DNA from: S139-23 sp047639315
GTDB taxonomy: Bacteria > Planctomycetota > GCA-002687715 > DRQF01
Assembly (NCBI GenBank): GCA_047639315.1
Contig: JBLINQ010000005.1
Span: forward strand, 1 to 64,000
Reading direction: 5' to 3'
DNA length: 64,000 nucleotides
Shown piece by piece: positions 8,439 to 16,537 of this stretch; the stretch's first letter is position 1; each line of letters starts with the position of its first letter. A program made the translations under genes and the position numbers. The notes beneath the pieces were generated by a model. The model was given only the letters and a program-made list of their open reading frames with translations. It made no database searches and was not told where the DNA came from.

Positions 8439-8933
8439 TTACTTAAGATCCTGTCCCAACCAACAGTCCTGAGTCGACATGCCCTTAGCTCCGGCAGCTT
8501 TCGCGTGCAGGAATAATTGCATGCGATAGGCAGTCATGAATTTCAACGTCGTATTGACGAGTGCGTCACCGAGCGCGGCCTCGCCACCCCATGGATAAGT
8601 CACCTTGCGAGTCGTCAAGTCTTCGTCGCTTACCTCGACCAAGATTTCCTCGATCTTTGCAGCCTGACGATCAGCCTGAGCAGGAAAATCAGCTGGGGCC
8701 ACATCTCCATCGCCACTCTCAGAGTGAACTTCTTTGAACTTATCCCAACCGTGAATGGCGCAGTAGGTCGGCAACCAGCCACATGAGCCGATGTAATTCA
8801 GCAGCTCTTCGGTATTCCGCGATCCATCAGACAAGCGGAAATCCATCGTTCCTTCGGGAATCTTGCCGTGGATGTGCTTCAGGACCTTGGTTTCATGGCG
8901 AATTGATTCAAGAAATTGATTGCGATCGAACAT
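8439..8933 (-). CDS. DinB-like four-helix protein
   Basis: A 164-residue protein resembling the DinB/YfiT-like metal-binding four-helix superfamily. It starts MFDRNQFLESIRHETKVLKH, has a central TEELLNYIG...WLPTYCAIHGWD segment and ends with a helix FMTAYRMQLFLHAKAAG. The family uses a His triad to bind a metal and includes thiol transferases and stress proteins; the specific activity here is unknown. ATG 8933 has GGAG 9 bp upstream, and the N-terminal extension to 9122 is not needed. Divergent from the VOC protein at 9125. Confidence 0.6.
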   Translation of the reverse strand: MFDRNQFLESIRHETKVLKHIHGKIPEGTMDFRLSDGSRNTEELLNYIGSCGWLPTYCAIHGWDKFKEVHSESGDGDVAPADFPAQADRQAAKIEEILVEVSDEDLTTRKVTYPWGGEAALGDALVNTTLKFMTAYRMQLFLHAKAAGAKGMSTQDCWLGQDLK

Positions 8934-9124
8934 GGGGGTATCTCCAGTGAATGCTGACTCTCTTGGGTGCACAACCATGCCGAATCCGTGGGCGATGAAA
9001 TTATTCCGAATCAAAGGCCTAATTCGATGGTGTGCCTCGACAATGATATAATGAAAATCTGAGAAGCCAAAACCCAGCGAGAGAATCACGAGCCTATTCG
9101 GATCCGTGTCGGCAAAGACCATAA

Positions 9125-9532
9125 ATGAAAATCACAGCATTTCACCACGTCTGTATTCAAACAGAGCACTATCGTGAGTCGCTCGACTTCTATGTCCAAG
9201 GACTTGGATTCGAGATCGTCCACGAGAGCGCTGGTTTCCATACGCGCGACTTCAACACCTGGCTACGAGGCGGCGGTATGATGATCGAGCTGCAGACACC
9301 CAAGGCCGGGACAAATTTCCGTCCATGGTCGAAGAACAACGCTGGACCGGTTCATATCTGCTTTGTCGTCGAGAACGTCGAAGACGCCTATCAAGAACTG
9401 AAAAATGCAGGGTTCCACGACTTCAAGAACAAGAACGGCCAAGAGATCTACGAGATCCTCGGCTCAAAGCTCTTCAAAGTCTGTGCCCCAGAAGGCACCG
9501 AGATCGAAATCCGTGATACGGCTGAGCTGTGA
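9125..9532 (+). CDS. VOC (glyoxalase/bleomycin-resistance) family protein
   Basis: A 135-residue vicinal-oxygen-chelate protein with two beta-alpha-beta-beta-beta modules. It opens FHHVCIQTEHYRESLDFY (metal-ligand His), has GGGMMIELQTP (Glu ligand) mid-way, begins its second module at VHICFVVENVEDAYQEL and ends with the conserved APEGTEIEI. Such proteins are lyases, isomerases or dioxygenases; the reaction cannot be assigned. It is followed 7 bp later by the esterase-like gene and may be co-transcribed with it. Confidence 0.85.
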   Translation: MKITAFHHVCIQTEHYRESLDFYVQGLGFEIVHESAGFHTRDFNTWLRGGGMMIELQTPKAGTNFRPWSKNNAGPVHICFVVENVEDAYQELKNAGFHDFKNKNGQEIYEILGSKLFKVCAPEGTEIEIRDTAEL

Positions 9533-9539
9533 AAGAAAA

Positions 9540-10781
9540 ATGGTGACTACCCTTATGATTAAATCGAATCTGCTCCCACTCGCCTTCTTCTTCTGTTTCT
9601 TAACAGGAAACGTAGATGCCCAAGCGCTCAAAGTCTATGTGCTGTGTGGGCAGTCGAACATGCAGGGCCACGCGAAGGTCGAGACCATTGATTACATTGG
9701 CGATGACCTCAAGACCAAGCCTCTCCTTAAGATGATGCGGACGAAAAGAGGAAAACCCCGCGTCTGCAAGAATGTGTGGATCTCATATTTGACCGCCGAC
9801 GGCAGCGGCAACGGCGAAGGATTCGGACAGTTGACGACAGGCTATGGCGCTCGTCGAAATCCAAAGCAAGATGGCGGCAAGATCGGTCCCGAGTTTACTT
9901 TCGGACTGTGCATGGACAAGGCTACGAAAGAGCCCATCCTTCTCATCAAAACAGCATGGGGTGGCAAGTCCTTGCACACGGACTTCCGCTCGCCTTCTTC
10001 GGGCCCCTATGAATTCACCGAACAACAGTTGGCGAATTTTGCCAAGCAAAAGAAAGACATCGACAAAATCAAGGCCGAGAAGATTGCGGCCACCGGCAAG
10101 TACTATCGACTGATGATTGATCACGTAAGGAGCGTGCTGGCAGACATCAAGAGAGTCTACCCCAAGTACAATAAAAGGCGTGGCTTTGAGCTTGCCGGAT
10201 TCGTTTGGTTCCAGGGCTTTAACGACCTGGTCGATCGAGACACCTACCCGAACCGCGAGAAGCCCGGCGGCTACGGTCAATACGGCAAAGGCCTTTCCGC
10301 CTTTATCCGTGACGTTCGAAAAGATCTCGCGACGCCGAAACTTCCCTTTGTCATAGGTGTCCTTGGCGTCAACGGCCCACTCGATGAGATGGGGCGCTAC
10401 AAGGCAGTTTATCGCAACTTCCGTGCTGCGATGGCGGCACCAACGAAAGAACGCGAGTTCAAAGGCAACGTGGTCGCCGTGCAGACAGCACCCTATTGGG
10501 ACATCCCCTTAGCCAAAATCGAAGCTAAGCTGGACCAAGTGAGAGAGCTCGAGAACAAGCTGCGCAGGAAACATAAAGACTCTGCCAATAAGAACGGCGA
10601 CATGACCAAAGCCGAGCAGAAAGCACATGTGAAGAAATTTCGCACGAAGCTCATCAGTAAACGCGAAGAGAAAGTCTACAAACGCGGCGCATCCAATGCC
10701 GGCTACCACTATCTCGGTTGTGCTAAGACGATGGCGCTGATTGGGGAAGCATTCGCCGGTGCCATGCTCAAGATGCAGTGA
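9540..10781 (+). CDS. Exported sialate O-acetylesterase-like (SASA/DUF303) hydrolase
   Basis: A 413-residue secreted protein. ATG 9540 opens a signal peptide (hydrophobic core NLLPLAFFFCFLTGNVDA, cleavage near VDA|QA); ATG 9555 is an alternative. The mature part opens KVYVLCGQSNMQGHA, the GQSNM nucleophile block of the SASA/SGNH esterases, followed by LIKTAWGGKSL and, later, GFVWFQGFND, the two other family blocks. It probably removes acetyl groups from polysaccharides outside the cytoplasm. The C-terminal third is rich in Lys and Glu (helical). It ends with NAGYHYLGCAKTMALIG, containing the His expected of the catalytic pair. Confidence 0.85.
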   Translation: MVTTLMIKSNLLPLAFFFCFLTGNVDAQALKVYVLCGQSNMQGHAKVETIDYIGDDLKTKPLLKMMRTKRGKPRVCKNVWISYLTADGSGNGEGFGQLTTGYGARRNPKQDGGKIGPEFTFGLCMDKATKEPILLIKTAWGGKSLHTDFRSPSSGPYEFTEQQLANFAKQKKDIDKIKAEKIAATGKYYRLMIDHVRSVLADIKRVYPKYNKRRGFELAGFVWFQGFNDLVDRDTYPNREKPGGYGQYGKGLSAFIRDVRKDLATPKLPFVIGVLGVNGPLDEMGRYKAVYRNFRAAMAAPTKEREFKGNVVAVQTAPYWDIPLAKIEAKLDQVRELENKLRRKHKDSANKNGDMTKAEQKAHVKKFRTKLISKREEKVYKRGASNAGYHYLGCAKTMALIGEAFAGAMLKMQ

Positions 10782-10796
10782 AAGCTCAAGTTCCTA

Positions 10797-11249
10797 CTAA
10801 TTCGACAAGAACCGAACGAGCACGGCAAAAAGAAGAAGCATCTTCAGGGTCCAGAATACAGTTCGCAGCCAATTCGTCTTGACGAGCTTATCGATCTTCG
10901 CGGCGTCACGCTGCTGACTCAGCGTTTCATGTAGCGGTACGCTCAAGAAGAAGGTGCTGAGCCAAACGAGGACCACAAGGATCAAGTTGGCATAAACAAA
11001 GGGCGTCCAAAACGAGACGTCCACTCTCGGAACAATCCAAACAAGAGCGATCCCGGTGATGAGTTCGATGACCATGGCGGGAATAACAACCCAACACATG
11101 GCACGAGTATGGAACTCCTCAAATTCGACAAAACGCTCAGGGTCTACCCAACGAAACGTCGGGTAGTGAACCAACTGGATGGTCCAGATGAGGCCAGTTA
11201 AATAGAGGGTCGTGCCACAATGAAGCAGAAAGACTAATTGTGTGAGCAT
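10797..11249 (-). CDS. Four-helix integral membrane protein
   Basis: A 150-residue hydrophobic protein with about four membrane segments, starting MLTQLVFLLHCGTTLYLTGL. Motif-like features are WTIQLVHYPTFRWV after TM1 and the polar FHTRAMCWVVIPAMVIE in TM2. Similar small proteins of unknown function occur widely; no reaction can be assigned. It is transcribed in the same direction as the AlkD-like gene upstream, with an 81-bp gap. Confidence 0.6.
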   Translation of the reverse strand: MLTQLVFLLHCGTTLYLTGLIWTIQLVHYPTFRWVDPERFVEFEEFHTRAMCWVVIPAMVIELITGIALVWIVPRVDVSFWTPFVYANLILVVLVWLSTFFLSVPLHETLSQQRDAAKIDKLVKTNWLRTVFWTLKMLLLFAVLVRFLSN

Positions 11250-11330
11250 AGTTCAATGTTGCGCTGCGTCGGTCCAAGTGTCAGCATCCGCCGACACAAT
11301 AATCTCTTCGAGGGCGAAAGACAAAACGCT

Positions 11331-11996
11331 TCAACCTTGTCGGTCGACCATGGCCTGAATCCAAATGGGAACGAAGGGAGAAATACATCCTTTGGAGACG
11401 GGATAGTCGCGGAAGACGCCCAATGATTCACCGATCTTCATGGCGCGTTTGCGATGCTTGGGGAAGTTGATGCCAATTTCTCCAAGCGCAAAATTCATCG
11501 TCCACTGAGTATCAGGAGCAGCGTCACCCATTTCCGACTCAATTCGATCCAAGAGTCCCTTGAGGTCGAGTCCTTCTGGGCTTTTGACAATTCGGCTTGC
11601 GGTGAGATTCCAACCAGCGCGAGCAGCCCAAATGTCGTCTGTTTTCATCCAATCTTCGCGTAGGGCTTCCTTGTCGGGATGATTCTTGACGACATAAGAG
11701 TTCACCCAGTCGGCCAACTGCGGCACCGAAGCAGAGCGCACGATCGCGTCCATCTCTTCTGTCGATAGTGACGCCGGCTTGATCACCAGAGTTGCCAAGA
11801 GGCGGGCATCGAGATTCTCAGTATCCCAAAGCTCGAAGGCCAATTTGTGGTTGGTTCTAATCTTTTTGGAGAGCTTCCGGATATCGCCGAGCTTGACGCC
11901 ATATTGATTGTCGCCGGCGCCATGCTTTGCGTTTCGCTTGTAGACTTTCTCGTCAGCAGCCGCCTTGAGTGTTCTGAGTGCTTCTTTGAGTTTCAT
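11331..11996 (-). CDS. DNA alkylation repair protein, AlkD-like
   Basis: A 221-residue all-helical HEAT-like protein of the AlkD/DNA alkylation repair family, which excises bulky or cationic N3/N7-alkyl purines without base flipping. Typical features are QYGVKLGDIRKLSKKI, the segment LFELWDTENLDARLLAT-like at residues 45-60, and WVNSYVVKNHP / DIWAARAGWNLTA where the family has its catalytic Trp/Asp cluster. ATG 11996 begins MKLKEALRTLKAAA; the longer reading to 12059 is not needed. Confidence 0.8.
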   Translation of the reverse strand: MKLKEALRTLKAAADEKVYKRNAKHGAGDNQYGVKLGDIRKLSKKIRTNHKLAFELWDTENLDARLLATLVIKPASLSTEEMDAIVRSASVPQLADWVNSYVVKNHPDKEALREDWMKTDDIWAARAGWNLTASRIVKSPEGLDLKGLLDRIESEMGDAAPDTQWTMNFALGEIGINFPKHRKRAMKIGESLGVFRDYPVSKGCISPFVPIWIQAMVDRQG

Positions 11997-12157
11997 GGCG
12001 TGATTATAGCAGCAGCGGCCATTTCTAAATAGTCCATGACGCCGGTCCCGTGAAGGCATAGAGCCAATAACTGGCTTTCATTGGTTGGGCTATTAGAAAA
12101 ATCCCAGCCGCTTGCTATAGATACTCGGGACTCAATGAGTTGGAGCACGACATTGCC

Positions 12158-12499
12158 ATGGCCGATGAAAAAATCGACAAGCCCGACAGCCCTTCAGGCG
12201 CGAAGTCATCTGCTGCTGGTGAAATCAGCCAAGGCGTTCATTTGGGGTGCGGAGGCCATGCTCTGGCCATCATCATCATCTTGGTGTTGGCGCAATTTTC
12301 GACGCATTTCTTCCTCGGTCTCGCGGCCATCGGCGTCCTGCAACTTCTCTATGTGATTCCATCCATCCGAGTGATGAAGAATTGGGGGCTGAGCCGCAAC
12401 GTGCTCAGAGGTTTTTGGGCCACGGCTTGGGTCATGGTTGTGTTCAATGTCATTGGACTCGCCATTTGGAAGTTCGCTTGGCCAACTCTGATTAGTTAA
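12158..12499 (+). CDS. Small integral membrane protein
   Basis: A 113-residue protein with a polar N-terminus of about 25 residues (MADEKIDKPDSPSG) and three hydrophobic segments: ALAIIIILVLAQFSTHFFLG, LAAIGVLQLLYVI and ATAWVMVVFNVIGLAIW. ATG 12158 is preferred over the TTG at 12140. No family is recognised. It stands alone between the divergent AlkD-like gene and the micro-ORF pair. Confidence 0.5.
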   Translation: MADEKIDKPDSPSGAKSSAAGEISQGVHLGCGGHALAIIIILVLAQFSTHFFLGLAAIGVLQLLYVIPSIRVMKNWGLSRNVLRGFWATAWVMVVFNVIGLAIWKFAWPTLIS

Positions 12500-12632
12500 G
12501 ACGCACACCATTACGTCCTCCGGATTAGATCGCAACAAATCCTCCAATCCGGGTTTGTCTCATTGGAGAAGTTTCGGAAGAATGGTCCGAGACGCGTCCT
12601 AACGAAGAACGCCAAGACCAGTGAGTCAAACG

Positions 12633-12800
12633 ATGGCAAAGAACAAGCACATCTTCGTCTTCCTTACCTCTATCCTCATCCTGTTCTTTTTCTTCATGTG
12701 GATGTTCAGTTGGCTGCGGAGCAACTCACCAACCGAAGAGTTCGGTGCAATCGACTTCACCCAGGAACAAACCACACCTGCACTGAAAGAGACCCGATGA
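12633..12800 (+). CDS. 55-residue single-pass membrane micro-protein A
   Basis: ATG 12633 opens MAKNKHIFVFLTSILILFFF, a 55-residue protein with one N-terminal membrane helix and a polar tail ending ALKETR. Its stop overlaps the next start (ATGA at 12797), and both proteins open with Lys-Asn-Lys-His-Ile before the helix, which suggests a duplicated pair. The upstream ribosome site is weak. No family is recognised. Confidence 0.5.
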   Translation: MAKNKHIFVFLTSILILFFFFMWMFSWLRSNSPTEEFGAIDFTQEQTTPALKETR

Positions 12801-12943
12801 AAAACAAGCACATCAACTTGCTACTGGTAGCCATGGCTATCGTTTTGGCGGCACTCTTCATGATCAATAGTTGGATCCGCGAGAACTCCGCCCGGCAAGA
12901 CATCAAAGAGCCTAAGCAAGCGACCACTCAGAAGTCGAAATAG
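12797..12943 (+). CDS. 48-residue single-pass membrane micro-protein B
   Basis: Translationally coupled (ATGA) to the preceding micro-ORF. It starts MKNKHINLLLVAMAIVLAAL, has one helix to about residue 23, then a charged tail with WIRENSARQDIKEP and a Lys-rich end. It looks like a diverged paralogue of the upstream micro-protein. Confidence 0.5.
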   Translation: MKNKHINLLLVAMAIVLAALFMINSWIRENSARQDIKEPKQATTQKSK

Positions 12944-12960
12944 ATCTTTAGGACCTGACC

Positions 12961-13317
12961 TCACGACTGACGCATGATCCCGTAACCAAGATAGAAATTG
13001 ATCAGCATAAAGATCATGGCGGGTAATGATTGAACAAGGGTGTCTTGGATGCGCATTCTGACAACACTCCCAGCAAACATCAGGACGCCGAGGCCCATTG
13101 CAGCCGCAATGCCCAATGCCGGTTCTTTATAACTGAGGACAAGCCCCACTGCGCCAATCATCTCCAGAGCGCCGACGGTACGCCTAAAAGGTTCGAGGCC
13201 GAATCTTTCAAACTCCCTCGCCATGCGTTCAAGAAACAAGCATTGGAAGCCGTACCAGAAGAAGGCCACGATGGACAACACTCGACAAAATTCCAGAGCC
13301 AAGGGCAATTTAGACAT
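12961..13317 (-). CDS. DoxX-like membrane protein, copy 3 of a tandem set
   Basis: A 118-residue, four-helix DoxX-like protein. It shares the pattern ALEFCRVLSI..F.W.G.....F...MA.EFERFGLEP.RR.VG..E..GA.GL.LS with the next gene upstream. DoxX-like proteins are small membrane proteins sometimes tied to quinone or sulfur redox, but the role is unknown. Its start overlaps the stop of the upstream paralogue by 8 bp. Confidence 0.65.
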   Translation of the reverse strand: MSKLPLALEFCRVLSIVAFFWYGFQCLFLERMAREFERFGLEPFRRTVGALEMIGAVGLVLSYKEPALGIAAAMGLGVLMFAGSVVRMRIQDTLVQSLPAMIFMLINFYLGYGIMRQS

Positions 13318-13711
13318 GATGGCGTGCGCCTATTTTGGCTGACAAACTGGCTCTTGGCCGACGAAAAATCCTATAGCCAAGATAGAAATTCATCAGCATG
13401 AAGAGCGTAGCAGGCAGTATTTGAATGAGAGGATCTTGAACTCGCACCCTGACGATGACGCCAGCGAGCATCAAGAGACTGAGCCCGATAGCTGCCGCCG
13501 CCCCGACTGACCATTTCTTGAAGCTAAGTAGAAGACCGAGCGCGCCTACGATTTCGAAGACACCGACAATGCGTCGGTAAGGTTCGAGCCCAAAACGCTC
13601 GAATTCCTCTGCCATGCCGTTGAAGAAAACAGAATGGATACCGAACCAGAGGAAAGCCGCGATGGACAATACTCGACAAAATTCCAACGCGAAACCCAAT
13701 CGGAACAACAT
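13310..13711 (-). CDS. DoxX-like membrane protein, copy 2 of a tandem set
   Basis: A 133-residue paralogue of the 12961-13317 protein, with four predicted helices and the shared motif EFERFGLEPYRRIVGVFEIVG. Its basic C-terminal extension (FRRPRASLSAKIGARHHV) is absent from the other copy. It overlaps the downstream copy by 8 bp and starts 13 bp after the stop of the 13725-14090 gene, giving a three-gene operon. Confidence 0.65.
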   Translation of the reverse strand: MLFRLGFALEFCRVLSIAAFLWFGIHSVFFNGMAEEFERFGLEPYRRIVGVFEIVGALGLLLSFKKWSVGAAAAIGLSLLMLAGVIVRVRVQDPLIQILPATLFMLMNFYLGYRIFRRPRASLSAKIGARHHV

Positions 13712-13724
13712 GGCGGGCCCAATC

Positions 13725-14090
13725 TCAAATCACAAACAGAGCAGCGGCCATGGCGAGCATGAGCGTGGCTGGGAGCGAACGAATCAGCGGATCATGGACG
13801 CGAATGTGCATCGCCAGTGCCCCGACCATCAGCACGCAGAGCGTGACCGCAGCCGGGAGAATCAGCTCAGGCAGCCAGATCCCGCCCAAAAGTGCAACAG
13901 CGATACTGAGTTTCAAGGCGCCAACCAAGTAGAAAGACCAGCTCGGCAACCCGTAAGCTTCGAACTCGCCCTTCAGATTCGTGGAGCTGCCCCCACGATA
14001 TCCCGTTTCATTGCGGGACCTAAAGATCCAAACATTGATGAGGCCGAGGGAAAGTATGATTTGAATCAGGAGGGCTAAAGTGAGAATCAT
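13725..14090 (-). CDS. DoxX-like membrane protein, diverged copy 1 of a tandem set
   Basis: A 121-residue four-helix membrane protein and first gene of the tandem set. It is more diverged from the other two. It begins with a hydrophobic helix (MILTLALLIQIILSLGLINV), then has a polar loop with FRSRNETGYRGG and GEFEAYGLPSW, the counterpart of the FERFGLEP motif. It ends in the shared HDPLIRSLPATLMLA pattern (DPLIQILPATLFML in copy 2). Function unknown. Confidence 0.55.
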   Translation of the reverse strand: MILTLALLIQIILSLGLINVWIFRSRNETGYRGGSSTNLKGEFEAYGLPSWSFYLVGALKLSIAVALLGGIWLPELILPAAVTLCVLMVGALAMHIRVHDPLIRSLPATLMLAMAAALFVI

Positions 14091-14195
14091 AATCGAACCT
14101 AATATCAGAAAAACCGGTGCTTGAATCTGCGCTACAGAGTCCTTCGTGGCGAATGAACGATTGGATGCAAAAAAATTTACGCAGGCCGACTTATC

Positions 14196-14405
14196 TCAGC
14201 TCGGTGCCTCGACCCCATGCGCGCTTTCGGCTTCCTCTGCTAACTGAACGACTTCTAAGCGCCAATCTTGCCACGCTTCGCTGCAAATCAGACATGAGTC
14301 TGTAATCGAAGAGGACCACTCAGAGTCACAAACGAAGCAGTGCCAGGAGGCCCCACTGAGCTTCTTCTCTAATGTCGTTTGAGGTTTGGTGACGGCATCG
14401 ATCAT
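14196..14405 (-). CDS. Possible 69-residue zinc-ribbon-like protein
   Basis: The frame contains two Cys-X2-Cys pairs (CFVCDSEW and CLICSEAW) 14 residues apart, the pattern of a small zinc ribbon, followed by an acidic tail. No family is recognised and no convincing ribosome site is seen, so it may be spurious or a fragment. Confidence 0.3.
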   Translation of the reverse strand: MIDAVTKPQTTLEKKLSGASWHCFVCDSEWSSSITDSCLICSEAWQDWRLEVVQLAEEAESAHGVEAPS

Positions 14406-14593
14406 TGAACGTCTCAGCTTTCAAGAAATCAGGACGTAGTTCTGTGGTGAAATCGTAGAACCTTCGTTCAGGTTGATTATTGATGTGATCTCGCTTCGAC
14501 CACAGAACTTGTCCAGTCAAACACCTAATCGCGCTCCATTCACGATCGGATTCAGAGAAACAAGTGTTTCCTAAGGACTACTGGATCGCCGGG

Positions 14594-14615
14594 GCAGGTA
14601 CGGAACCAGGTCTAA
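14594..14615 (-). repeat. REP-like relic 1
   Basis: Core CAGGTACGGAACCAGGTCTA (14595-14614) is a diverged version of the hairpin core flanking the transposase at 52-53 kb (CCTGTACCGTACCAGGTCTA). It is followed by AATTCC, as is relic 2. Confidence 0.5.
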
Positions 14616-15102
14616 TTCCCTCAGTCGAAGCGCAGGTCTTGGACCAACGACAAGAAGAGATCCAAAAGTCTGTACGCAAACTCAAGGCCCGAAAATGTAA
14701 GCTGCAAAAAGAATTGAAGAAGGCACAGGGTTCTTGATCGATAGGTTCCGCGCTTAAGAAAGACCCTGCCTGGTCACACCATAGGCTTCGTCAAAACGAG
14801 CTGCCTTCTCTGACTCTCCCGGAAGATCGAAGTGTTCGATCCGGTCGATGAGTGCTAACGGATTTACTCGAACGACTTGCTCTCATTTGAAATCAAGACG
14901 ATGCCCGTTGTGCTCCATCACGTCTCTGAAGAAGACCTTTTGTGGTGTCTTGGGTAAGGGCCTCTATTGAACTCCCATAGCGAACAGGACCGAAGGTCGC
15001 CGCGACCCACTCGCCGATCGATCGGCACATCTGGACAATAGTCTCAGCGCCACTCCTCAGGTTGCCTCGAAAAGCATGTTCACAGTTATTGGTCAGGCAC
15101 CG

Positions 15103-15121
15103 AGGTACCGAACCAGATTTA
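15103..15121 (-). repeat. REP-like relic 2
   Basis: AGGTACCGAACCAGATTTA matches relic 1 with several changes and is likewise followed by AATTCC. It appears to be a degenerate copy. Confidence 0.35.
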
Positions 15122-15222
15122 ATTCCATCGGCAGAATGAGTGACTGTGCGGCGAAGAAGACATGCCGAGACAGGTCTTTGCGAGAAATAACGGAGGCAAG
15201 AATGGACACCACTGGCGAGGGG

Positions 15223-15247
15223 AATAGACCTGGTACCGTACGGTACC
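15223..15247 (+). repeat. REP-like palindrome adjoining the FAD-protein stop codon
   Basis: ATAGACCTGGTACC leads into a perfect 16-bp palindrome GGTACCGTACGGTACC (15232-15247) that ends directly against the minus-strand stop at 15248. The left part, including the preceding GGCGAGGGG, matches the right flank of the transposase locus (53260-53347). It could act as a 3' hairpin for the FAD protein. Confidence 0.55.
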
Positions 15248-16537
15248 CTACTTAAAATCCTTGACGTACTTCATGACGGATTCGATGCACTGGTCGGAGT
15301 TGAAGTACTTGTAGTCGCCGAAGCGACCAAGGAGGTCGATGCCTTTGTTGCCGAGGAACTTGCGGACGATCTCGAGATTCTTTTCGAGGTCGTGGCTGTA
15401 GACGATGTAGGCGAAGCGGTTCTTCCAGGAGCGGGTGAAGAGGACTTTGTCAGCGGTGGCGAAGCCACAGCGGATGAGGCCGTCAACTACTTCCTTCTCA
15501 CAAGCTTCAGCGTCGATGTCGCCTTTGTAGGTGACTTCAGCCATGAGGGCGCTCTTGCCTTCAGGGGCATTGCGTGGGCTGTAGTTGGAAATGTGCGTGA
15601 CGCGGTTGAATGGTCCGTTTTCTGGATGTGGAAAGTAGATCCAGGAGCGGTCGCTTTCAGGCGGCTGATCGAGGGCGACGAGGATACTCATCACGCTGGT
15701 GTAGGTCAGGCCATCGAAGGCAGCTTGGATTTCGGCGGGGATGTCACCGAGGGTTGGGGCTAACTGCTGCAAGGGAATCGTTGAGATAACCTTGTCGTAG
15801 CGCTTGCCGTTCACCAAGTAACCATCGGCGTCTTGGACCACGGTTTCGACCGGTGTGCCGACGTGGATCCGATCTTGATCGAGACGCTTGGCGATGCCGG
15901 TGACGATAGATTCAAAGCCACCGGTGAGCGGATACCAGAATACGCTTTGGTGCTTGTAGCCTTCGGTTTCGATGCCGATGGACGCGCGGATAACATCGCT
16001 GACCGGGGCGTCAGGAATGCGGCCGCTGACCCAGCGAATGCTCATGTCTTCGAGATCTGTCTTCCAGATCTTTTCGTTGTAGGGATGCATGAAGGTGCGG
16101 CTGATGCCGGTGCCGAAGCGCCAGTCACACCAGTCACGGAAGTTCTGTGGTTCTTCCGCACCTTGCTCGCGAGCAAAATGGGCATCGATGTAGGTCGAGA
16201 GGCATTCGAAGTTGTCTTCTTTGGGCAGGTCGCCCAGGCCGTTCTCATACGGATAGCGCACGAAGTTGCCACGATAGTAGATGGCGCTCTTGCGTTCACT
16301 CTCGTGGGTGCCAAGGTCTTCGACAGCGTCGAGGACGTACTGAAGCACCTCCTTGTTCTTCGAGAAGATGATGTGTCCGCCAGCACGGTCAGCAACGAAG
16401 CCGTCGACCGTTTCAGATTTGCATAAACCACCGAGGCGCTTGCTTGCTTCAAAGAGGTCATAGTCGACGCCCTTTTTTTGCAAAAGATCAGCCAAGCTCG
16501 TTCCAGTTATGCCACCGCCAAGAATCGCGACTTTCAC
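15248..16537 (-). CDS. FAD-dependent amine-oxidase / UDP-galactopyranose-mutase-like protein
   Basis: A 429-residue flavoprotein. The N-terminal Rossmann motif is VAILGGGITGTSLADLL, with the second dinucleotide patch EASKRLGGLCKSE. The middle has MHPYNEKIWKTDLEDMSIRWV, the pattern of the mutase-like/protoporphyrinogen-oxidase-like branch. The C-terminus closes with GIDLLGRFGDYKYFNSDQCI, the FAD-closing region. UDP-galactopyranose mutase or a sugar/desaturase oxidoreductase is possible, but the substrate is open. Its start overlaps the HAD phosphatase stop by 4 bp, so the two are coupled; a pairing with sugar-phosphate chemistry fits but is not proven. Confidence 0.75.
   Translation of the reverse strand: MKVAILGGGITGTSLADLLQKKGVDYDLFEASKRLGGLCKSETVDGFVADRAGGHIIFSKNKEVLQYVLDAVEDLGTHESERKSAIYYRGNFVRYPYENGLGDLPKEDNFECLSTYIDAHFAREQGAEEPQNFRDWCDWRFGTGISRTFMHPYNEKIWKTDLEDMSIRWVSGRIPDAPVSDVIRASIGIETEGYKHQSVFWYPLTGGFESIVTGIAKRLDQDRIHVGTPVETVVQDADGYLVNGKRYDKVISTIPLQQLAPTLGDIPAEIQAAFDGLTYTSVMSILVALDQPPESDRSWIYFPHPENGPFNRVTHISNYSPRNAPEGKSALMAEVTYKGDIDAEACEKEVVDGLIRCGFATADKVLFTRSWKNRFAYIVYSHDLEKNLEIVRKFLGNKGIDLLGRFGDYKYFNSDQCIESVMKYVKDFK

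Larger units (their letters stand above)
14091..15247. other. Gene-poor region with REP-like relics
   Basis: No gene is well supported in about 1.15 kb. There is one weak Cys-rich ORF (14196-14405), three REP-like palindromic relics (14594-14615, 15103-15121, 15223-15247), and a short open frame around 14615-14736 coding a charged coiled-coil-like peptide (VLDQRQEEIQKSVRKLKARK) without a start, perhaps a gene fragment. Confidence 0.5.

Noticed and set aside
15833..16426. 197-codon plus-strand open frame
   Set aside because: Antisense to the FAD-protein gene, whose Rossmann and C-terminal motifs are intact; no family of its own.
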